Source: Cruorifilaria tuberocauda
Taxonomy: Eukaryota > Nematoda > Chromadorea > Rhabditida > Onchocercidae
Length of the DNA stretch: 64,000 nucleotides
Reading direction: 5' to 3'
Assembly: GCA_013365365.1 (NCBI GenBank)
Contig: JABVXU010000038.1
Location: 186,001 to 250,000 of the forward strand
Shown here: piece after piece, positions 24,090-37,100 of the stretch
Layout: each line of letters begins with the position of its first letter
Position numbering within the stretch: position 1 is the first letter of the stretch
Notes under the pieces: model-generated
Seen by the model: only the letters and a program-made list of their open reading frames with translations
The model's database searches: none
What the model was told of the DNA's origin: nothing
Made by a program: the position numbers and the translations under genes

Positions 24090-26059
24090 TTAAGAAGCTT
24101 TCGGTTTCACGTTTGTTTCTTTGTCTGTTCCGTCAACCACTTCCTTTACTGGCAAAGGCTGTGCAGCTGGCACCTCTCCAAAAATAGTACTCTTGTGCTG
24201 GCTTAAAAGATTTAGTCTACCTTCCTCGCTTTCCAACCTTGGAGTTGATTTCTCCCAGTCGTATGGATATTCCTGAAATAGACATAATCATGAATTTAAA
24301 GATTTCAAATTTATTTTTTGAAACGAAAGAATCTCCTTGTTTAATTCAGCTCGAGATAATAAATTCAAGAGACGATAGATGAACAAAACCTGACTCTTCG
24401 TTTCCTGGATAGCATTACGCATCAAACTATAAATCTTTTCATAATCTGGTGTATCAAAAAATTTCGTCTTATCGCATATTTGAAGTATCTCAATATATCT
24501 TCTTGGACAACCGCCGAACAATTTTTTTATTCCTTTATCTTTGCGACATTGCTTTTTAGATACGCCGATGGCATTGATTTCCTGAAACTAATAAATATTC
24601 GCTTGATTCATTCGTTCTGCTTGACTACGTGCAAATCCGTCATTTGCCTGGTCGTAAATTGTTTCACAAGAAATTTAGCGCTTATTAAAAGCAGTTTTAT
24701 GAAGCTTTCCCTACGTGAAATACTTCCTATAATATTGATTTCAGTGTTGATCCACTATTTTTCTGATTTTTTCTCAAATCATTTACCGTTTATTTTCAAT
24801 CTTTATTACCATTTTAAGAACTAATATAACAATTATTAAGTTTATGCATTTAGTGATCTTTTTTCTAAAATTTTCGACAACATTTACTATTTGTAATCTT
24901 TTAAATTGTTTTCATTTTTCAATTTTGATATTCATCACCTACTAATGACTTAATTAGGATTTATTACATATTCAATTATCACCGTCATATTCCTCCAAGG
25001 TAACTTTCCATTGGTAAGTTCGACAACCATGTACAACCATGATTCTACATCATCCTTCCGACACAGTTCACGTAATATATGAGCCGATAACGGAGCGTAC
25101 TTTACGGTACCACGGAACCCAGTAAGTGCTCGAGGATTGCGCATCGTGCCATCTTCGTGGATGTACAATCGAGCCATACCAAAATCAAGTACATATACCT
25201 GAGCGTTTTTGGTACTTAATCAGTTACTGATCCTTAGTTGTGAAAACTAAAATACGAGTAAGATACTATTTATTGATAACACTTTGTCTTAATCTCTAGG
25301 AATTAAAAAAAACCGATACGTTTCGTAGTTCGTTGACTTCAGCTCTACCGATGGCAAAATTTCCTGGCTTAACGTCTCGATGCAAATAGCCGACATTGTG
25401 CAAATCTTCCAGTGCTTCCAGACATTTAATGCCGACGCTGATAGCTGTCCCCAATGAAAATTTTTTGTTCTGAGCCTCTAATCGTAAGTCCTGCATAATT
25501 TATGCGTATGAATGTTGTTTAAATAAATTTTACCGTCCATATTGCTTATAATATGTATCAGTGAAAAATGCATGTGTTGATTCCTCATTATGACATTGCT
25601 AATAAATAGACAAAAACTTTCATGTCCATCTTTATGGTCGGCATTTTAAAGTATTAACCTGTAGCGATTTTCCAACCATAGTCATAACAATGTAGAAGAA
25701 ATCTTTATGTCTACCTTTATCCTCAATGGTGCAAAAATGCCGCAAACGATCTTGCTCCTTCAACTTATTCAATACTGTTAGCTCCATTTTCAAGAAGCCA
25801 ACTTTTTCATGAACACTTTCTACCTGAATGTTTCTGAAGGCATTTATCTTGTAAGTCTTTACTTCGAGTTAATCAACATACAAAACTAGCATTCTAAATC
25901 CTAACTAATTCTTTATAAAAAGCAAATCACCTTAAGCGCATATTTCTTATTATTCTTGGAACAAACATACACAGCACCGAAGGCACCTTCTCCAAGTTTT
26001 CCATCAATTTTCCACCCTTCCACAATACTGCCGATTTCAAGTTGTACCAATTCTCCCAT
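24090..26059 (-). CDS. Tau-tubulin-kinase-like (CK1 superfamily) protein kinase
   Basis: Six exons, all phase 0 (26059-25931, 25823-25659, 25490-25320, 25198-24983, 24581-24390, 24272-24090), give 351 residues. This is a Ser/Thr kinase of the CK1 group, in the TTBK-like branch that is greatly expanded in nematodes. Visible motifs: glycine loop LGEGAFGAVYV, the presumed ATP-binding lysine in KYALK, catalytic loop LHRDVKPGNFAIG, DFG in VLDFGMARL, activation segment GFRGTVKYAPLSAHI, and the family motif RKDDVESWLYMVVE followed by GKLPWR. The domain ends with PYDWE after the C-lobe; a 50-residue polar tail follows. All catalytic residues are present, so it should be active. Substrate is unknown; relatives are often germline- or sperm-expressed in nematodes. 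Confidence 0.93.
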
Positions 26060-29000
26060 TTAATTTAACAATACCTATTAAATTTGTCTTAAAATTAACA
26101 ATTTCAAAACATGAAATAAGAGTATGCAGCACTGCCAAAATAATATCGCTACCAAATTCGTCACAACTCAGATCTACCGGCTTCTTGCAATTGAACAAAC
26201 TAACAATGGATTGCTGAAACAAACACGATATTTTAGTACTAATTTTTACAGACTCAATGTTCAAATTTTATTATTTATAATCGTTCAGAATTTAAATAAT
26301 TATTACTGAGATTATCTTGCTTTAATATTAATTTAAATTACAGAGGTTCAATGATTATTGCAGTAGATTTTCACCTAGAAGGGTTCTATTGCTTTTAATT
26401 TAATTCGTTATTTTATTAGTTGAATATGATGAACAAAATACTATCTGTTAAGATTTTATTGCTATTTATAAATCGAATATCTCACGAAATTTTCATTTTT
26501 CCATGTTTTTATTTGAATGCTTTTGTCTTTGCTGTTTTTAGTAACACATAAATTCCTGATAAGACGTTTTGATCATTGCTATGATATGTTGTCATTTTGC
26601 GCTTTTTAGTTGTTCTTGCTTTCAGTCTGAATGGCAGAAATTTTTCATGTTAATAATTTTCCTTTCGTTGAGTGAATGCGTGTGAAATCAAAGGATTTAA
26701 CAGTTTTGTCGCTCATCGCTTTACAATGGGGCGATAAATATGATCCGATATGCATCCTTGATTTAGCTCATTCTCTCCGTTACATTTTGACATTTCGGCA
26801 ACTCATAATTCCAAAATACTTTAATTGGGAAAATATTGTCAAAATTATTGCGTATGTTATCCAGATCCATTTTTCTGAAATTAAAATTCCAAACCGTCAT
26901 TTAAAACTTAAGAAAACAGAAATTATGGACGACAAATATTCAGTGAGGGAAGGAGCGTTAAATTTTCTTTTCTAATTTTTTTATTCCTTATAAATTTTCT
27001 TAATCTATAAAACTGATTCCATGTGCGATTTTTAAAATGGATTAAATTATATCAGAGCTCTTTGGCACTTCATGTGCATTAATGTTTGGCAATTTACACG
27101 CTGTTGCCACTGAATTAATTGGTCTCTTCAAAACTTGGTGATAAATTATGATTGGAATTTTTAAAAATACGAGAAGTTTCGGAATTCAATAAGTTTTGAA
27201 AGTTTTAATGAATTTGAATTCTTGAAAACCAAATTTTCTAATTTTATTTCAACCGAACAAATGTTACGAGTGAGGAAAAATTCAAATCTTCATAAAAATA
27301 AATTAAATGTTGGTTAAGAGGAGTATCAAAACTGAATCACAAATCTGAAAGAAATGATCATAGCCAAAACTAGTTCGCAGGAATAAATTAAGTATGTAAG
27401 TCAGCTAGATGTTGAAATTTCAAGCTGGAATCACAAATAGTACTTCCTTTCCAATTTCAGTGAAGCACATTTTACATATAATATTATAAGAACATTTTGC
27501 AATGGTAGGAATTTGAACACGATTAGCTTCTAATTTTTGTCTCTTTATAATTATTCAATTGCTTAATTGAATTGTTTCATCAAGTGATATTTTTTAATGT
27601 GAAGAATTCCAGATCATCAACTGATCAACTGATGAAATCAATCAGCTTTGAAATATTTTGAAGATCTTTTATTCAAATGGCGATGAAATTCAACAAAGTC
27701 AAAAACGGATTTATATCGGTGTAAACATTCGGATTGGGCGCTTTAAATTAGATGTAAAAGAGAGGAAGGGTGAAAACACCATTTAGAATATTTACAACGA
27801 ATACATTCATGAATCGAAATAGATTTAAAATGGATGGGTAGGCTATAAAAACTGCTTTAGAGATAGAGGAGATGTGGAAAGCGAAAGGATAAAGCGATCC
27901 AAATTATTTGTTAAACTAGATTTTTCGATTCTATATTCTCTGAAATGGAAAAGCAGCAAAATACAAAAAGATATACAAAAATATTTATGTGATGTTGATT
28001 TCAACTATTCATGTCAATTTTTCAGGAATTCTGAGGAACTCAGTTACTCTAAAAACATAGTTGAGTAATTTCTTAAATTGGTATCAATAATCACTCTCAT
28101 GGGTGAAATTAGCAACGTTTACATTACAATCATTGTAACTTTCCACCCCAAAAATCGAAATATCAGTGCAACAACAAGACGAAAAGTATTTAGCATTAGC
28201 TTTTGTTGATGGAATTTATTATATAGAAATAATGAATGATTTGTTGACTCAAAGTAATTATGATTACATATTTGAAACACCATGCGCAAGTGCTGTCATA
28301 GTGTCATATGACATTGTTATTAATAAATTTTATTTTAGTACAACAATTATAGTCCATTTGCTAGAATATAGTGTGATTATCATATCCAGTAGAATTCCCA
28401 ACCAATTTTTGATAAAGTTCTTTATAAATTTCATATCACAATTTTTTCACTTAATGAACCAAATCAGGGGATGAAAATGTGCTTGTGTTTTATTCTAGAG
28501 GGTTATTTCTGCCCATTGAAACTATCGCTCCTGGGGAATTATAATTACTTCAAGATGAACCTTTCAATTTATGAATTTGGATTAGTTTGAATTTTCGTGC
28601 TGGAATTTTTTTATTTTTTAAAAAGTCATTTCTGTCGAATAAAAAGATGTTCCTACTTTTTCTCATTTAGATTAACATCAGTTATTCTTCCCAAACCTTA
28701 TAAATTTCTTTGTAAATTAAGTTTTTCATTTATCATTTTTTTTCTTTGCATTCTATACATTTTTCTATTTGTATTAGATTTCAAGAGTACTCGGATAACA
28801 TGAAAATGATCAGCTGTATCTCACTTATTTTATTTCTCACTTGCAAACTTTGATATCTGTATATGAACTTAGAATCATATCGGCTATGATCTCATTACTT
28901 TAAAATCACGGTTTTACTAAGTACAAGTGAAATTTAAATGCGAAAAGAAGGATTAGAGAAAAACCCACTGCGAGTGAAGGGGGTTTTGATCCTTTTATTA

Positions 29001-30680
29001 ATAATTAATCTTAATATAAATTAAAGTATTAATGGCATATGTACATTTGTTATTAGTAATGAGAGAGAATATATTGACAATTTCATATTAGTTCTATTCT
29101 GAATTTCTAAATACCATATTGTGCAGTAATTTTATATCCCACTTCAATGACTTTTTATTTAAGATTCAATCTAATGACTCTCAATATCGTTTTAGCGAGT
29201 TCGTTCTACTTCAGAGATAAATAAATAAAACTGCAAAATGCGGTTTATTTTTCTGCTGAAATAAATAGAATTCAAAATTGCTTTAGTTCTAGAAATTTTC
29301 ACTAAGAATTCTTGAAAATTTAGTTATCGAATTAATAAAATTGAGATATCCTTCATAATTTTTTGAAAACTTTAAGCGATTCAAGCATGATAATGATGTC
29401 AAATAATTCGTATTATTTTGACTGATGAATAGATATCAATGTGAAACTGACCATTATAGAAGTTCTAAAAAATGTCCCAATAAACACCTGTATGTTTCTG
29501 TGTCATTAGAGAAAACGTAAACGATTAGATGGTAAAGAGGTAAAGAAAAAGAAACAGGATTTTCTGATGATCATATATTTTACCTTAAAGGCCATAAAAT
29601 ATGCAAATTCTTCATTGCTACCATTCATCTGTCATCTATTTTATCATCATTTACCATATAATCATCACTATACGACAATTCAATCTCAAAAACGCAATTA
29701 CATTTGTAACACTAAACATTAATTGAAAAAAAGCCATAAGTAAGTATTGCTTTCCAAAAATAATGCATTTTATGGGAAAGATCATAGACATTTTTTCGTC
29801 TTTTTCGCTTTTTTTATTTGAGGATAGCCTAAAAAGCATTGCTAAAAATAATATTGCGATTTGAGGATCTTCGAAATACTGTATTAAACATATGAATCAG
29901 TTTTTGAGAACTACTCTTTTATTTCTGAATGTTTTAATTCTCACTTTCATTTTCCTTCCATTTTCAGCATGTCGATGACAACTCATTTCCATGTTTATAA
30001 TGAATAGCAAAGGATCATTTGATCTGCTGTCATTCCCAATAAATTGTCATTATTACTTCATTTTAAGCATTCGCTATCTTAGATTTTCCCAAAAAAAATT
30101 GATAAATTCATAAATCGTTGAATCATTAGATTGAATGTTTATTCGTAAATTTTACATTATGAATAGGGGAATCGGTGGAAGGACCGCCCTGCAAGCTGCT
30201 GGACAATGAAGTAGTAAGAGACTGGAGAGACTGCTGGAAATCGCATATAAATTGCCGGCCTACCTTTTCAGCAAGCTCTCCGTTCAGTTTCTCTTCTCCA
30301 ATCTTTCCTTACTGTCACTAGCAGAATTGCAAGTACTGGACAATGTCCTTCAGTATACTACTACTTTCTTGCATTTTGATTACATTTATACCTGCCGCTT
30401 CTCCGGTAAATTTTTTCTAAAACTTCTTATATTATGAATAATTATGAAAACTTGTTCGGTATAATTATGTCAAGTAGTATAAATTACTGAAATTAGCAGA
30501 CATTTACTTCAAAAATAATATCAGAATGAGAAAAAGTTTTAATTACTTTTTTATTTCTAAAAGTAATTCGGTTTTTCTTTTCTAACGACTCTTTCATATT
30601 GTCGGAACATCGAGATATAAATGAAGAGAAATTCTTTTGAGAAATATCATCGAACAAATGTATCTCTAGGGTATTTACAG
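26060..30680. other. Gene-poor AT-rich region
   Basis: Upstream of the kinase and of the DB-module gene. Open frames of 99 codons (26676-26975, +) and 102 codons (28166-28474, +) exist, but their read-outs are rich in Ile, Phe, Tyr, Asn and Lys as expected from AT-rich non-coding DNA, and neither has flanking exons or motifs. The 5' exon of the DB-module gene, perhaps with its signal peptide, may lie near the right end but was not identified. Confidence 0.45.
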
Positions 30681-32546
30681 TGTCTTGCAAATGGTATATG
30701 CGGTCCAGGCTTTGGTGGAATTTCCGGTTGCCAGCCCCAGATTCAATCACTCCATGCAACATGTCAACCACCCTGCGGTCCAGGCTCTCAATGCGGCCCA
30801 TATGGTTGTACACAATTACGAGCGCGGGCTCGTGGCTCAAATGTTTTCAAACCAGACATAAAGGACGAAGAATTAAAAGTAAATATAGGAAAGCGCAAAT
30901 TTCTTGCGATAAAAATTTATTAAGAGAATGGAATGAACATCGCGAAACTTATTGGGAAAAATTTGAATTTCCAGTTAATCAGTGTGGAAATATTACCATT
31001 AAATTTTTAAAATCTATAAATTACAGAGTCCTGATCAGTTGTTCATGGAATGCTGCGAAAGAAGAGCACTCCCAAAAGCTTGTTTACAAAAATGTTCCAT
31101 TCATCATTACACCAAAGATGCGGTACTCCATATAGTAACTACAACAAAGATATCATTAAAAATCTAATAAATTTCCTTGAATTTTTGCAAGTTAATAAGA
31201 CTAATACAACCTATTGATGTATGAAATAGACCGAAGAAATTGCAATTAGGATTAGATGAAAGTAGATTATAGTCTTCTTTATATAACTTTCTCATCTAAC
31301 TAACTTTTAATTCGCATTTTTGCCTTCAGTATAAAAGGAGTATAAAGAGAACATGTTATTTTCAAAAACAAAAAACTTTTTCCAATCTGCCGTCATACTA
31401 AAATAATGATTTCATACAAAATGTGTAAGGTTGAATGCATTTTTACTTCATTTAATGCTCTGAAATTTTTATACGGCACAATCCTAAATCTATCTGATTG
31501 AAATATATCGGATGCTAAAATTTTCAATGTACACACATGCACATATGCACAACATGCTGTTTTTCTAGAAGCAACTTTAGTTAGTTCACGCTGAATTTAA
31601 TTATTTCAATTATATTTTGAAAAAATTCTTCAATTACTTTGTAATTTTGAGCTAGAATGTTAAGGAAATGATGAGAATACTTATGATTTATTTCTGTTTT
31701 ACCAGCAGTTATTTAAATTGCAGTTGATAAACATGTATTTTAATCATGACCCTTGTCCAGTATCGGCTATTACTGAAATACAATTCTGTGCTGCTCAGGG
31801 ACGCGACCATCGTCAATGCTGCGCTCGAAATGGTTATTCTTTATTACATTTGAATCAGTTATAGTATATCTTTTTATGTCGCTAATTTAATTTCACATTA
31901 TTTCAGTAAGTCATCTTATTTTTTATATCGTTCATCTTTATCAAGTGGCTTAATTCATCTGGTAAAGCATGTTAGAAAGAAAATGAGAGTTCGTATTCAT
32001 TACTAGCCTTGCAAATAAATTATTTTCAAATCGACTTGTTTATCTCGGAAGTAATTACTTGTAAGATATAATATTTGCTTAATGCGATGTCATTATTAAA
32101 AAACAGATTACGAGAAACTTTTTATAACAAAATCATTTACAATTAAATTCGTTTACTTGCATTTCCTTGTTCATATTTTTTCCGTATTGTTTTAAATTTA
32201 GCTGACGATTAAATAAATCATATTTTAGATTGCTATTCTCAGGCTCTCCTGGGACTTAGAAAAATCCTTTATTACCAGTGGCTCACTGCTTCTAATAGTA
32301 TTTAATCACTGTATTTGCAATATATATCAACAATTTTTGCTAATTATAATAAGTTCAATTCAAGGTGTTGGAACGACATTAGCCGGTGAAAAATGCTTAA
32401 TATTCTGTGACCAACGTCCAGGCAATATCACACAGTTGGATTACAGCTACTTGATTTGCTACGATCGTTTTGAGAGTATTAAAAGCTGCTTTTGGCATGA
32501 CATGATGGTGCAAGATTCATTGCAACGATTTTCACGACATTTTTAA
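30681..32546 (+). CDS. Secreted DB-module cysteine-rich protein (5' end missing)
   Basis: Four exons (30681-30878, 31027-31122, 31724-31832, 32365-32546) join in phase into 194 residues. The last three form a DB module, a nematode/insect extracellular cysteine domain of unknown biochemical role: FMECCERRALPKACLQKCSF, then MYFNHDPCPVSAI, the hallmark CAAQGRDHRQCCARNG, then AGEKCLIFCDQRPG and LICYDRFESIKSCFW. The first exon is a separate Cys/Gly/Pro-rich segment with CLANGICGPGFGG and CQPPCGPGSQCGPYGC. No signal peptide was found. The exon begins at a TATTTACAG acceptor ending at 30680, so a 5' exon should lie upstream; alternatively, reading through from an ATG at 30621 adds 20 non-hydrophobic residues. 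Disulphide-rich composition argues for secretion. Confidence 0.88.
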
Positions 32547-34058
32547 TTTGCTCTATTACATTATCGAATTACATTGTACCTTCCCATATGCCTATTACTT
32601 CCACGTCGCATTATTCGTATACTTCTAAATATGTTTATTTATACTTTTAAATTTAGTATGATTACCGTTTGTGGGGTAATTCAATTTAATGATGGATTGC
32701 TGATTTGAAATTTAACTTTTCAAAACTTTGAAAATAAAAAAAAAATATCTTGACGTAATAGAAGTGATCAGTGATTTATTGAATTATGATAAAAAATAAA
32801 AAAAATGTCACTTCATTCTTATCTATACCGCTTCCGGTTTATCTTAAGTTCGATCTTGAAAATCACTTATGTTTATTCTTTAACAATATTCCCCATACTC
32901 TTTCTTAGAATAAAAGGATTCACATTACCTATTTAGATCAATTTCGGAAATTTTTAGGAAATTGAAGATGATAAGTATTTTGCAAATTATTTAAAGTTAG
33001 TATTAACTGACGAATTTCAGACTTTCGAAAATTCTATCAAATTTTCTACGCCGATGAAATTTTTTTAAATTTCGATGTTTAATTGCTCTGCGAACAACTT
33101 ATTTCGCTGTTAATCCATGAACTTTTATGTCAAAATTGAATGCTAATTTCATTCTGAAAATTATTGAAAATGCAATTGAAACGGGAATAATATTGATTTT
33201 TGATTTGAAAAATAAGCACAACTGTTAGTGATTTAAAAACCACCGAAGGATGTAAGAAAAATGTCACGCTTCTTATTGCATCGTCTTCCTCTTTAAACTG
33301 TACTTTGAGAGAAACTGTAAAAGTTTTTGACACAGGAAGTTAAAAAAATGGTTTTCAAATGGGAGTATAATTAAAATTCAATCCATGATCTCTTTAAAGG
33401 ATACTTGCTCAGCTATCAGCTAAGTAAGTAATTAACTTTCACGAGAGACAAATTCGATGTTTCATGAAGCTGAAATAATGTAGAAATTATGTGATTTTAT
33501 TTTATTGCCAAATAGAAATACGTGAAAAATTTCACTTCCGGGGAACCACCGCAAACTGTCAATGTGCTTTTTTATAGGGAACTGTGTAAATTTTGCAACC
33601 GTTTTCTGTCAACCCTTTAGGATGATGACAAATGACCGATTTAATAAAAAGTAACCATTTTTTGAAGTGTATGTTCTTCTGCTACCTCTACATATATATG
33701 CGTATGGGAGAAGTGTTTATGGTTCACAAAATGAAATCATGTTTGGCTCCTCCACTTTCTCACTTGTCAACCATTTCCGGTGTGTTAAGAACGACGATAA
33801 GAAGATGCGAAGGTTGTCAATTTTCTTCAAACAAATATAAATGGCATTGTTTCCATCTCCACCCCCTTTTCGTTACCTCATTGTTAAAAAACCCGGGGCA
33901 TTTTCACGAAGAAATTCATCCCTTTTTATATTGGTACTTCCGGGAAAGTCTCGATTCCATGAGATTGATAGGAACTTTTTTTTATTGAAATTTTACTGCT
34001 AAACACTGTCTCTTTGACATCTTAATCTCTTCTCTTTTACCGTTACCATTGTTTTTAC
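32547..34058. other. Intergenic region before the BPI-like gene
   Basis: Contains the 3' end of the DB-module gene, with AATAAA near 32730 as a candidate poly(A) signal. A 118-codon plus-strand frame (33632-33988) falls in a stretch of slightly higher G+C, but shows no motif or splice partner; I treat it as promoter-side DNA. No RNA gene seen. Confidence 0.45.
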
Positions 34059-34102
34059 AGCCCAAAATATTGCATATTTTAAATGCAAAATTAATTTTCA
34101 AC

Positions 34103-37100
34103 ATGTCACCGCTACCGTTTATTAAAGCTATCATTGGTTCACCTTCTATATTTTATTTCGTACTTCTGATATTACCGAGTTATGCGATTGGATTAACTCC
34201 GGCATATGTGTCAGACTTGGCACTTACAACTAAAATAAATTATGAGATGACTAGTGTAGAAGTAAGTAATAGTTAAACAAATCTATGCAAACTGTATATT
34301 AATAAATACTCTTTCATTAAATTCTTTAAAAATTTTTTACTGCTTTATTGTAAGGACCTGATTATTCAGTTGAAAGATTTTCTCGATACATATATAAAAA
34401 CGAAGCAAAAATAATAGAAAATGACAGATATTCAAGTATGTGATAAAAAGTAAAAAAGCTGTATTTTGAAATTTCAATTTGTTTCAAGCATTCTTTCTCA
34501 ACTATTGAATATTTCCACACTAGCTTATTTAAATTCTCAGGAAGAGAAAGGAAACCAACAATACACAGAAATTAGCCAATCGAAGAGTGTCACTGAGTTA
34601 TTCACAAAACTTAGCCACGAAAGTAATGTTAACATTGATAATAATTTGAAAAAGAATGTTGGAATGTTGGTACGAATAACACCACGAATGATCAATTATT
34701 GGGCAACGGTAAGATTTTGTGAAATAATGAAAAAGCCGCAAAGCTTTTTTAAATTTCTCTTGTCTTCCGTTAGCAATTCTTCTTTGAATGTAATTTCGAA
34801 AACAGCAATGATAATACGTAAATGATTTCTGTTTCTGATCTCTTTTACAGTTACTTTCCAGGAACTGAAACAAATTTTCCAAAAAGAGTTAGAAAATAAA
34901 GAATTGCCAGAATTTTCACGTACTTTAATGAAGTTAAATGTATCAATTCTTACGCCCCGAATTCACAATGTAACACTCCCGAAATTTAGCTACAAGGTTT
35001 GGTTAAGATTTTTGGTTACTACTATAATTTTACCCTTCAAGCATATTAAAATAAAACCGTGGATATGATTACGCAAGGAAATGTAATTCTGACGCTGAAT
35101 AACAAAGCTATTCAGAACCAATTCAATTAATATATGATATATCCAGTTATCAATGACACTTGCTTCTGCTTTTTTTCATTTATCGATTTAAAAATATTTT
35201 GTTCTAGCATACGAAAAAAAGCATATTTATTCGAAATGGAGATCTGAATGCAAGTGTCATTGATAACTGGATATATCATTTCAAGTTTTCACGAAAATTG
35301 CCTAGAGTTACAAGTTTCTTAGGGTCAAAATTTTAGGTACAATGCAATAATACCATGGAGATAATTTTACACGGAGGATCAGCGCACCTTTTAAGCTCTT
35401 ATCGAGCAGTGTATCGAACCGTTCGTGAAGGACATTTGGAAGCAAATATGAGCAACTTCGTAATTAATTTGAAACTTAAAATTTCTACAACATTTGCTGG
35501 AAAATTATTGGTAAATACATTTAAATTTAGTATTAAAGGTCTCTCCAAATAGAAATCAGTCGAATTTTCTGTTTTTTAGGTTTGCAATTGTTACTCGATA
35601 ATATCTATAATGCTCTCTCTTTTAGAATGACAAAAAATTTTGTCTGCTAAGAAATCGAAAGAAAAAATTTTCAGTACCGAACTATAGATTATTTCCTATT
35701 TTAAGTAATAAATTAATAAATTATTGCTTTCTCTGAATTGAAATCTTGCAGCTGGAAGATATAGTTTGTGGTGCAGAAGTACGATCTATTGATATTAAGT
35801 TGACACCAAAGTTACACGAATTGGTTGATCAAGGCTTGCGGGTAGAATTAGATGAAACTGTATCCGTTGCTATCTGTGAAGCTCTGGAAGCTTTTACAAA
35901 CAAATTTGAACAGCGCTTGAATAAATTGATACGTTCACCGGTAATTGAAATCAAAGTAAGCAATACATCTATTTTTTTAAATCTTCAAGTATGGAAGATG
36001 AATTATGTCAAATTTGATCTATGCATCTCTGCTTTTTGTCGGAAATTGTCATCTTAACACGAATCCTCAAATAGGTCTTCAATAGTATTTTTGACTTATT
36101 TCAATATTGTTTCATTGCTGTTATATAAACAGGTCAAAATATTGACCTTTTATTCAAAGAAAATATTTTTTTCATGAAACTCTTTACAGTTCAGTGAAAA
36201 TTCCATGAATTTTTCAGATTAATGACACTGTAACACATCTCCTCATTGATACTACAATAAGCAGTGGTATTTCACTAACAGACGACTACTTCGATTTTCC
36301 ACTTCTTGGTACTCCTACGGTTAAGAAATTGAAAAGTAGAGCGCATCTTACGGTTTGTTTACTTCATAAACTTTCGAGAGAATTTTATATAATAACAATT
36401 GTCACATAATAATACAATAATAAATATATAATAATTATCATATCATCAATTACTTCATCTATCAAGCTTAGAATTAAATTAAAAAAATTTTATTGAACAG
36501 TTTCCATTGAATATTTTGTTTTTAATTGATTCAATTTGTCATTTGAAATCAATCTCACTGTATTATTTGTTTTATTCATTTTGCTTCTTTTGATTTTTAC
36601 TTGTTTTAGGAAAAATCTTTAGAATACTAAAAAATCTTTAGAAATCACCGAACGATAAAGTGGAAATGGTTTATTTGTATGTATCAGAATCGGTACTTAA
36701 TATGTTCCTGAAGCAACTTGCAACGTTTGGAGACACGTCATTGCAATTACATGCTGAACCAGAATTCCAAAAGATGCTAAGTCTGAAATGTTCTGAGGAC
36801 GAAGAATGTATGGGAGACTTACTGCAGGATACAGAATTGTATGTTGCTGATTCAGGTGCACCGTTTTCCAAATAGTTTCGATTCTACATATCACCGCCTC
36901 ATAGTAAATAAAGGAATTGGTTATTGTAATGGCATAGAAGTTAGAGTAGATTTGCTAAATCTAAGTGACTTATTAGATAATTGTTAGCAAATTGAAATTG
37001 ATCAAAAAGCAATATAATAATGCAATTTTTAAGAAATATAATTCGGAATAGGCAACTACAAAGTATTAGCTGAGTTTTATAGGTTGAAAAAATTCGCTTT

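Noticed and set aside
26676..26975. 99-codon plus-strand frame upstream of the first kinase
   Set aside because: The read-out has AT-driven composition and no recognisable domain or neighbouring exon.
30493..31135. Overlapping frames of 100-150 codons in both strands at the DB-module exons
   Set aside because: They cross splice junctions that are well supported by the DB-module cysteine pattern.
33632..33988. 118-codon plus-strand frame
   Set aside because: No motif, signal or splice partner, and the composition fits chance in a slightly G+C-richer stretch.
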